This document shows positions 53,202-59,873 of a stretch of DNA of 64,000 nt, in pieces; positions within the stretch are counted from its first letter, which is position 1, and the number at the start of each line of letters is the position of its first letter. The notes beneath the pieces are model-generated. The model was not told where the DNA came from and did no database searches. It worked only from the letters and a program-made list of their open reading frames with translations. This DNA is from BS150m-G50 sp964517435 (GTDB lineage: Bacteria > CAIWAD01 > BS150m-G50): contig CAZFEC010000009.1 in the NCBI GenBank assembly GCA_964517435.1, positions 1 through 64,000 of the forward strand, given 5' to 3'. The position numbers were made by a program, and so were the translations under genes.

Positions 53202-54343
53202 GCCGCCATTGCTGCTTCGAAGATTTCCAGCATGTTTTCAACTCGTTGCTCGGGCGAACAAAGCGCCTGAATATCCCGGCGGGCGTTGTCCGCCAAACTT
53301 CGCCGCAGCTCAGCGTCCCGCAGCAGCCTGAGTATACGGTCGGTCATGGTTTCCTCCGCCCGGGGCGGTACCAGGAAGCCGTTCTTACCGTCGCGAATCA
53401 ATTCACCGGTGCCGGCCACATCGCTGACCACTACCGGCACGCCGGCCGCCATCGATTCCCGGGTGGTGCCGGTCAATCCCTCCCCCTCGATCGCCGGGTT
53501 GACGCTTATCGTCAAACCGGGCAGCAGATCCGGAACGTCGTTTCGGAAACCGAGATGTATCACGGCCTCTCGATGTTGAAATCCCTCCGGCAGTATGTTC
53601 TCCAGTCTGCCGCTGCCGATGAGCACAACCCTGGCGCGCGGGAACTCCGCCAGTATAGTCGGCAGGCAGTGCAACAGGTGAATGTGTCCTTTGCGGGGCT
53701 GCAGATTACCTACCACACCGATCAGGGGGACAGCCTCTTCCAGGTCCAGTTCCCGTCGCAGGCAACCGGGATCGGCGGGATGCAGGAAGCGCCGGTCATA
53801 CGCCTGGTAGACCACCCGCGTTTTGCGCCCCAGCGCAACGGCGCTTTCCGCCAGCGTCTGCGCGGTTGAATGTGAGACGGCGACTATCGCCTTAACGCGG
53901 GGATGCCGGTATTTCAAGGCGCTGTAGAAGTCGAGCGGATAGTTGACTCCCCGCTGTCCAACGACCGGCAGGTTCCAACCGGTTGTCGCCAGCAGCGCCG
54001 TAGACAGCCCCCGGCCCTTGATTGCATAGATGATCTGCGTATCCTGCTCGCGCAGCCAGCGGCGCACCCGCCTTAATACCGCCGGTTTAGGCCAGGAGCT
54101 CATCGCTACCGCCAGGAGCGGGAAGCGCTCCGCGACCCGCGCCTGAGCGGCTGCCGCCACGGGGTGATCCGGATTGTCAAAGATGAAGCAAACAGTGTGT
54201 CCCAGCGCCCGCAACTCGTCGCCTAGTTGAACGGCCTGAATAGCGCCGCCGGACATGATGCTCCGCTGCCCGATCACCATCGTGATCCGCAAACCGGTTG
54301 TTCCCCCACGTACGGGCCGCTGCCGACAGGTCGCTTTACCCAC
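53198..54343 (-). CDS. Glycosyltransferase family 4
   Basis: A 381-aa GT4 enzyme: SIMSGGAIQAVQLGDELRALGHTV, IAVVSHSTAQTL-type VAVSHSTAQTLAES, VGVVGNLQPRKGHIHLLHCLPTIL, SVNPAIEGEGLTGTTRESMAAGVPVVVSDVAGTGELI. The GTG at 54343 has a GAGG site upstream; TTG or ATG sites closer to homology (ATG 54280) are alternatives. It directly follows msbA by 14 bases. Confidence 0.9.
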   Translation of the reverse strand: MGKATCRQRPVRGGTTGLRITMVIGQRSIMSGGAIQAVQLGDELRALGHTVCFIFDNPDHPVAAAAQARVAERFPLLAVAMSSWPKPAVLRRVRRWLREQDTQIIYAIKGRGLSTALLATTGWNLPVVGQRGVNYPLDFYSALKYRHPRVKAIVAVSHSTAQTLAESAVALGRKTRVVYQAYDRRFLHPADPGCLRRELDLEEAVPLIGVVGNLQPRKGHIHLLHCLPTILAEFPRARVVLIGSGRLENILPEGFQHREAVIHLGFRNDVPDLLPGLTISVNPAIEGEGLTGTTRESMAAGVPVVVSDVAGTGELIRDGKNGFLVPPRAEETMTDRILRLLRDAELRRSLADNARRDIQALCSPEQRVENMLEIFEAAMAA

Positions 54344-54357
54344 AAAGCCTCATCCGG

Positions 54358-56241
54358 TTAAAACTGCTGCAGCCGGTAGAGTTCGGCGTAGCGCCCCTCC
54401 CTGGCCAGCAGCTCTTCATGGTTGCCCTGTTCCAGCACCCTACCCTGCTCGATGACGACGATGGTGTCCGCCTGGCGGATCGTCGACAGGCGGTGTGCCA
54501 CCACGATGGCAGTGCGGTTCGCGATCAAACGCTCGATGGCAAGCTGCACCAGCTGCTCCGATTCGGTATCCAGCGCCGAGGTCGCCTCATCCAGCAGCAG
54601 AACCTCCGGATCGCGCATCAACGCGCGTGCGATGGCCAGGCGCTGCTTCTGACCTCCGGAGAGACGGAAACCCTTTTCACCGATCCGCGTCTCCAGCCCC
54701 TCCGGCAGCTCGCTGATGAAGCCCCAGGCCTGCGCCGCGCGGGCGGCCGCCGTCACCGCTTCCGGATCGGCGTCCTCGATGCCATAGGCGATATTGTTGA
54801 ACACGGTGTCGTCCAGCATGATCACATCCTGGGTTACGATGCCGAGGCGTGCGCGCAGATCGAGCGGGTCCACCTGCGCCAGATCGGTACCGTCCCACGT
54901 CACCCGTCCAGCGGTCGGATCGTAATACCTAGCGATCAGCTGCATCAGGGTGGTCTTGCCGCCGCCGCTGGCCCCTACCAGCGCCACCGTCCGCCCGAAG
55001 GGGAAGCGCAGGTTGAGGTCGTGCAGTACCGGCTCGGTGTCGTAGCTGAAATTGACCGCTGCAAACGTGATACAATCCCGCAACGGCGCCAGCGGCTCCG
55101 GCGCGGCCGGGGTTTTCACATCCGGTTCGACCTGGTAGATCTCGATGATGCGGTGCGCGGAAGCGGCGCCTTTCTGGATGCCGCCCCAGAGGTTGCCGAT
55201 CAGCTTGACCGGCCGCAGCAGCGACAACAGCGCGCCCAGAAACACCATGAACGCCGCCGGCGACATCTGACCTTCGGGGCTGATGATGCGGATACCGCCC
55301 TGCCAGAGCACGAACACGGTCACGAAGGAACTCAACAGCTCGCTGAGCGGCGCAATGCCGGCGTCCACGCGGGTCAGTTTCCAGTCGCTCCGTTTGAAGC
55401 GCTCAGTGCGTTCGGCGAAACGACGGTTTTCCCAGTCGCGGGCGTTGTAACCGATGATCACCCGGATAGCGTGGAGAGCCTCCGCCAGGCGGTTGGTCAC
55501 ATCCGCGATCCGTGCCTGCGTGCGTCCGGCGTACTTCTTCAGCCGGTTGGTGATCTGCTGGAACACGAAACCGAAGAGCGGAAACACCACCAGGCTGATC
55601 AGGGTCAACTCCAGATCGATGATAAATGCCAACGCCAGCAGCACGACGACCTGCGCCACGTTGAAGAGGATCTCCGCCACGTTGAAGATGATCATGCGGC
55701 GGACCTTCTCGACATCGTTCAACACGCGCGAGAGGAGGTCGCCGCTCTTGTAGCGGTTGAAGAAGTTGAGCGACAGCCCCAGCAGATGATCAAACAGTGT
55801 ATTGCGGATGCGGCGCACCAACTCCAGCTCGATACTGAGAAAGGCGATCTTGTAGAGGTAGCGGGTCAGGGTCTTCAGGGCGATCAGTCCGACGATGGCC
55901 CAGATCAGGAAGTAGAGCACCTGAAGTTTGGCGGCCTGTTCAAAGGCAAGATCCAGCTGGTGGCCCGTAGCCGTCGCCAGTTGCACCCAGCTGCCGTTCC
56001 CCTGCAACAGCATCGTCAACTCCCGCCAGCTGTGGCGTAGCGCATCAGCCAGCGCACCGTAAAGTCCCACCGGTTGAGCAGGATCGGGCGCAGCGGCGAA
56101 GACCTTGTCGAAAACCGGGTAGAGCATGGCGATGGAGATGCCGGAGAAAAGCGAGGAGAGTATCATCAGCACCACGCCCAGCGTGATACGCCCGTACAGC
56201 TTTTTCAGAAACTGTGCAAAGAAACGGTAGATCTCAATCAT
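54358..56241 (-). CDS. msbA: Lipid A/LPS-core flippase, MsbA-type ABC exporter
   Basis: A 627-aa half-transporter, a homodimer that flips lipid A core across the inner membrane. Six membrane helices lie in about 1-330. The ATPase domain has Walker A VGASGGGKTTLM, signature RLSGGQKQRLAIARALM, Walker B VLLLDEATSALD and H-loop VAHRLSTI. It sits at the head of the glycosyltransferase set, matching a lipid-linked glycan role. The ATG at 56241 is chosen for the typical start. Confidence 0.93.
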   Translation of the reverse strand: MIEIYRFFAQFLKKLYGRITLGVVLMILSSLFSGISIAMLYPVFDKVFAAAPDPAQPVGLYGALADALRHSWRELTMLLQGNGSWVQLATATGHQLDLAFEQAAKLQVLYFLIWAIVGLIALKTLTRYLYKIAFLSIELELVRRIRNTLFDHLLGLSLNFFNRYKSGDLLSRVLNDVEKVRRMIIFNVAEILFNVAQVVVLLALAFIIDLELTLISLVVFPLFGFVFQQITNRLKKYAGRTQARIADVTNRLAEALHAIRVIIGYNARDWENRRFAERTERFKRSDWKLTRVDAGIAPLSELLSSFVTVFVLWQGGIRIISPEGQMSPAAFMVFLGALLSLLRPVKLIGNLWGGIQKGAASAHRIIEIYQVEPDVKTPAAPEPLAPLRDCITFAAVNFSYDTEPVLHDLNLRFPFGRTVALVGASGGGKTTLMQLIARYYDPTAGRVTWDGTDLAQVDPLDLRARLGIVTQDVIMLDDTVFNNIAYGIEDADPEAVTAAARAAQAWGFISELPEGLETRIGEKGFRLSGGQKQRLAIARALMRDPEVLLLDEATSALDTESEQLVQLAIERLIANRTAIVVAHRLSTIRQADTIVVIEQGRVLEQGNHEELLAREGRYAELYRLQQF

Positions 56242-56818
56242 GCAGCAGCTGCTCCAGGGTGAGATTTGAACGTGATACACGCGGGGGTGTTTCCCGCAGG
56301 TCTACCAGGGCGGAGGCCCGGCCGCGGATCGCCAGACCGGGAAAACAGATGCAATCGACTGCCTGCAGCAGTGAGTCCTCCACCTGCGACAGAATGGTCG
56401 GATCGGTGTCACCGGAGATGTTGGCGGAGGTCAACAACAGCGGCTCCCCCAGCGCCTGCAGAAGCCGGTTGACCGGTGCCAGGTCCAGCCAGCGCACGGC
56501 CAGGCTGTCGGCGTAGGCGGGATGCAGCGCGGCCAGCTCTTCCCTGCCATTGAAGATGCAGGTCACCGCCCCCGGCAGCAGCCGGGATGCCAGCTCCTTT
56601 TGGGGACCGGTCACCTCGCACAGCTGCTGCAGCTGCTCGAGCCCGTTGACGAGTATCGCCAGTGGTTTGGTGTTGTCGCGGTTCTTCAAACGATAAATGC
56701 CGGCCAGCACCTGCGGCCGTAAGCGCCCGGCCAGTCCATACAGAGTGTCGGTTGGAAGTATCACCACGCCGTCGCGCCGCAATACGTCGAGGATAGGATC
56801 AATCCGGGAAGACAGCAA
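56234..56818 (-). CDS. tsaC: Threonylcarbamoyl-AMP synthase (TsaC/Sua5 YrdC domain)
   Basis: Makes threonylcarbamoyl-AMP for the t6A modification of ANN-reading tRNAs. It is 194 aa, a YrdC-only form: VVILPTDTLYGLAGRL, IYRLKNRDNTKPLAILV, LASRLLPGAVTCIFNGREEL, LAVRWLDLAP, PLLLTSANISGD. The C-terminal Sua5 domain is absent, as in TsaC. The end overlaps msbA by 8 bases. Confidence 0.94.
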   Translation of the reverse strand: MLSSRIDPILDVLRRDGVVILPTDTLYGLAGRLRPQVLAGIYRLKNRDNTKPLAILVNGLEQLQQLCEVTGPQKELASRLLPGAVTCIFNGREELAALHPAYADSLAVRWLDLAPVNRLLQALGEPLLLTSANISGDTDPTILSQVEDSLLQAVDCICFPGLAIRGRASALVDLRETPPRVSRSNLTLEQLLHD

Positions 56819-56824
56819 CTGTTC

Positions 56825-57040
56825 CTACCTGGGCTGCGAGTCTTCCTGCTTGTCGGTGCTGTTGCCTTCAGTCGTTTTGGCGGCGGGGGAATCTATCTCT
56901 TTCTTGATCTCGGTGGCGCCGCGTTTGAATTCGTTGATCGCCTGTCCCAACCCGCGCGCGATTTCCGGTATTTTCTTGCCGCCGAAAAGCAACAGGACGA
57001 CGAGCACGATTATTATCCATTCCCAGGGACCTGAAAACAT
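56825..57040 (-). CDS. tatA: Twin-arginine translocase subunit TatA/E
   Basis: A 71-aa protein with one membrane helix (WIIIVLVVLLLFGG), the FGxxKIPE hinge, an amphipathic helix (IARGLGQAINEFKRGATEIKK) and a polar tail. It oligomerises into the pore for folded proteins. It carries its own promoter (57066-57093). tatB or tatC were not seen in the window. Confidence 0.96.
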   Translation of the reverse strand: MFSGPWEWIIIVLVVLLLFGGKKIPEIARGLGQAINEFKRGATEIKKEIDSPAAKTTEGNSTDKQEDSQPR

Positions 57041-57065
57041 CGGTTACCTCCGTCGTAGTCTTTTC

Positions 57066-57093
57066 ATTCTAAGTAATATCATAAATTCTACAA
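57066..57093 (-). promoter_or_regulatory. Promoter of tatA
   Basis: On the minus strand TTGTAG (57093-57088), 16 bases, TAGAAT (57071-57066), with an AT-rich surround and GGAGG ribosome-binding site before the ATG. The region 57041-57220 is a divergent intergenic region holding this and the tetR promoter. Confidence 0.6.
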
Positions 57094-57161
57094 AAATATC
57101 GCCCTTTTACTATCGAAAAGATACAGGATCAGGAAACTGCAAGAAACGGAATAAGCGGGGC

Positions 57162-57190
57162 TTGACAAGCCGGATTTCACTCTTTATACT
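57162..57190 (+). promoter_or_regulatory. Sigma70-type promoter of the tetR operon
   Basis: TTGACA (57162-57167), 17 bases, TATACT (57185-57190). Near-consensus and followed at once by a palindromic operator. Confidence 0.9.
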
Positions 57191-57203
57191 GACTGTACAG
57201 TCA
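57190..57203. promoter_or_regulatory. TetR-type operator palindrome
   Basis: TGACTGTACAGTCA is a perfect 14-bp palindrome overlapping the last base of the -10 box and the start site. GACTGTACAGTC is a common operator core of TetR repressors. It is expected to be bound by the adjacent TetR and to shut the operon when ligand is absent. Confidence 0.85.
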
Positions 57204-57220
57204 GTCAATAAAAGGAACAG

Positions 57221-57823
57221 ATGTCACCACGCACACCCGCCCAACAAGCAGCCATCCGCGCCCAGAGCCGCCGTAACCTGCTCGACACCGCGCTGGAGCT
57301 GTTCTCCAGCCGCGGTTATCATGAGACGACCATGGCTGAAGTAGCCAACGCCGCTTCGGTTTCGAAAGGGCTCATCTACCACTATTTCCCCGGTAAAAAG
57401 GAGCTGCTGCAGGCTCTGATCGAGGAGGGATTCCAGGCTTTCTCCCCAGCGGAGGAGCAGCTCGCGCAGTGCGACGACGAGCGCGATCGGTTGAGTATTA
57501 TTCTGGAAGCTTTTCTCGGTATTTCGCCCGACACGACCCGCTTCTGGCGGCTTTACTTCAGTCTGGTTATGCAGCCGGGCGTGTTTGAGCAGGTACTCCA
57601 GCAGTTCCAGGAGTACCTCCACCTGATGCGTGCGCTGCTGGGCCAGCTGTTCAGAGAGCTGGAATACGAGCATCCGGATCAGGAAGCACTCCTGTTCGCC
57701 GGGGCGCTGGAGGGAATCCTCTTCCACTACATGATCGACCCGGAAGGTTATCCGCTGCGCGAGATGCGGGGATTTCTCAGAACCCATTACAACCTGCCTG
57801 CACAGGCAACCAAACGGAAGTGA
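57221..57823 (+). CDS. TetR-family transcriptional repressor
   Basis: A 200-aa regulator. The N-terminal HTH is NLLDTALELFSSRGYHETTMAEVANAASVSKGLIYHYFPGKKELL. The C-terminal ligand domain is not specific enough to name an inducer. It is first in the operon with the LolA-like, barrel and RND genes and lies 18 bases after the operator, so it autoregulates by inference. Confidence 0.95.
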   Translation: MSPRTPAQQAAIRAQSRRNLLDTALELFSSRGYHETTMAEVANAASVSKGLIYHYFPGKKELLQALIEEGFQAFSPAEEQLAQCDDERDRLSIILEAFLGISPDTTRFWRLYFSLVMQPGVFEQVLQQFQEYLHLMRALLGQLFRELEYEHPDQEALLFAGALEGILFHYMIDPEGYPLREMRGFLRTHYNLPAQATKRK

Positions 57824-57827
57824 CGGT

Positions 57828-58589
57828 ATGTTGAAGCGACTCACACTGATCATACTCTGCGCCCTGCCCTGGCTGGAAGCGCCGGCCCAGGATCTCACCG
57901 CGGACCAGGTCATGCAGGGAATCAACGCCCTGCTCAACCTGGAATCCATCTACAGCCGGGGACGTATGATCATTCAAACCAGCTCCGGTCAGGAGCGGGT
58001 GTTCGAATTGGACTCCTGGTCGCAGAACGGCGGCGAAAAAACCCTGATGCGCTACCTGGCGCCTTCCCGCGTCCGGGGACAAAGTACGCTGATGTTGAAT
58101 CACGCGGATGAGATCTGGGTATACTTTCCGCGCACGGGACGGGTCCGCAAACTGGCCGCGCACGCGCGCTACCAGAAGATGGAAGGCAGCGACTTCACAT
58201 ACGAGGACATGGGCAGCGGGGATACTTTCATCGACGAGTTCAGCAGCCGGCTGGTGGGGCTGGATAAAAAATGTGATACGGAATGCTATCACCTGGTGCT
58301 GAAACGCAAACCGGACAGCAGGACGGCGTACGCGGCGATCACTATCTGGGCGCGGGTCAGCGACTTCATGCCGCTGCTCATCGACTATTACGAGGATGAG
58401 GAAGCGCCCAGCAAACGCCTGTTCCAGAGCGAGATCACGCTGGTGGCCGGTATTCCTACCGCGGGGCGGATCGAGATGCACAATCTGCTGGACAACACGG
58501 TCACGATAATGGAGACCGACTCCATCGTCTACAACCAGGTTTTTCCGGCTGACTTCTTCACAACCAGAAACCTGCAGAACCTGCCGTAG
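57828..58589 (+). CDS. LolA-like outer-membrane lipoprotein-sorting protein
   Basis: A 253-aa exported protein (signal MLKRLTLIILCALPWLEAPAQ). The LolA/LppX-like fold is seen in SRGRMIIQTSSGQERVFELDSWSQNGGEKTLMRYLAPSRVRGQSTLMLN, EIWVYFPRTGRVRKL, GSDFTYEDMGSGDT. This RND-linked subgroup (outer membrane lipoprotein-sorting protein) is thought to carry a lipid cargo for the RND partner, not LolB. It is 4 bases after tetR. Confidence 0.9.
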   Translation: MLKRLTLIILCALPWLEAPAQDLTADQVMQGINALLNLESIYSRGRMIIQTSSGQERVFELDSWSQNGGEKTLMRYLAPSRVRGQSTLMLNHADEIWVYFPRTGRVRKLAAHARYQKMEGSDFTYEDMGSGDTFIDEFSSRLVGLDKKCDTECYHLVLKRKPDSRTAYAAITIWARVSDFMPLLIDYYEDEEAPSKRLFQSEITLVAGIPTAGRIEMHNLLDNTVTIMETDSIVYNQVFPADFFTTRNLQNLP

Positions 58590-58634
58590 TCAGGCGGCGC
58601 GTTTCTGTATCACACAAACTTGACAGGATGAAGC

Positions 58635-59819
58635 ATGCGAGGCAAACATTACGCGGCCTGGCTGGCGGGGTTGATCATCACCTGCGCACCGGCCGCCGCC
58701 GCGGTGGACCTCTTCGGGTACGGCGAGATCGACAACCTGCTGCAGACCGGAGACGAAACTCAACTGCTGACGGTATCCAAACTGAGAGTGGATTTGCTTT
58801 CCGATCCCGGCAGCGGCTTCAGCTGCGGCGCTAATCTCAATTTCCATTTGTATCACGGCAGCACAAGCTGGAATCCGCTCGACTACATACCGACAGCGGT
58901 GACAACGGCGATTTCTCCGGAGGTTTACGAACTCTACATCCAGACCTATCGCGACAAGTGGAAGCTGGACAACATCTGGTTGAAGCTGCGTTCCGGCCGC
59001 TTCGATCTGACGATTGGCAAGCAGCAGCTCGCCTTCGGCAGCGGTTACGCCTGGAATCCCACCGATCTCTTCAACACCATCAACCTGCTCGACGTAACCT
59101 ACGAGAATCCCGGCTGGCAATCGGTGCGTCTGGATGCGGATGCGGACCGGCTGGGGTCCTTCACGCTGCTGGGAGCGCCGGCCGCCGCAATGTCCGACGC
59201 TACGGCGCTGCTGCAATGGCAGCGTAATTTCCCCCGCCTCGACGTAGCGTTGCTCGTCGCCCACCGCCCCTGGCACCATACTGAATACTACAGCGACGGC
59301 ACGCCACCGGCGGCAACCCAGGTTAAAAGGTATCTCTACGGCGGCAGCCTGGTCGGGCAGCTGTTCGGTCTGGGCATCTGGGCCGAATACGCCTGGCACG
59401 ATCTGCGCCGGGTGGAGTTCGGGGACTTCTCCGAACTGGTCGTCGGCAGCGACTACACCTGGCGCAACGGAGTTTACCTGTTGATGGAGTATCTCTGGAA
59501 CGGCGACGGGCGCAGCGGCAGCGAAGAATACACCTTAACCGACTGGATGCGTCTGTTCAGCGGTGAAACCAGATCGCTGGCGACCAGCCAACTCTACTGT
59601 TATAGCAGCTATCCGGTTTCAGATCTCGTGTCGGCAGGTGTCACGCTGCTCTACAGCGTCTCCGACGGTGCTGCCGGATTGATACCCACCCTGTACTACT
59701 CGCCCGAAGCCGAAACGGAGATCACCCTGATGGCGCATTTCTATGGCGGCGACGACCGCGACCAATATAACACGGAGCTGGGAGCTGGGGGCCTGCTCCG
59801 TTTCCGCCGTTACTTCTAG
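58635..59819 (+). CDS. Outer-membrane porin-like beta-barrel protein
   Basis: A 394-aa exported protein (signal MRGKHYAAWLAGLIITCAPAAAA). Alternating amphipathic strands and a C-terminal Phe (LLRFRRYF) mark a barrel that could be assembled by BamA. The DLTIGKQQLAFGSGYAWNPTDLFN segment resembles DUF1302-type barrels that often pair with RND proteins. It lies between the LolA-like and RND genes, so the three may form an export route. Confidence 0.8.
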   Translation: MRGKHYAAWLAGLIITCAPAAAAVDLFGYGEIDNLLQTGDETQLLTVSKLRVDLLSDPGSGFSCGANLNFHLYHGSTSWNPLDYIPTAVTTAISPEVYELYIQTYRDKWKLDNIWLKLRSGRFDLTIGKQQLAFGSGYAWNPTDLFNTINLLDVTYENPGWQSVRLDADADRLGSFTLLGAPAAAMSDATALLQWQRNFPRLDVALLVAHRPWHHTEYYSDGTPPAATQVKRYLYGGSLVGQLFGLGIWAEYAWHDLRRVEFGDFSELVVGSDYTWRNGVYLLMEYLWNGDGRSGSEEYTLTDWMRLFSGETRSLATSQLYCYSSYPVSDLVSAGVTLLYSVSDGAAGLIPTLYYSPEAETEITLMAHFYGGDDRDQYNTELGAGGLLRFRRYF

Positions 59820-59873
59820 TTTTTGTATCACATCCTCAGGGGGCCGGTATGACGGGCCGGGAAAGGAAACATC

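Noticed and set aside
54298..56040. A 580-residue plus-strand open frame opposite msbA
   Set aside because: Antisense to the ABC transporter; Gln/His-rich composition typical of reverse-complement coding sequence.
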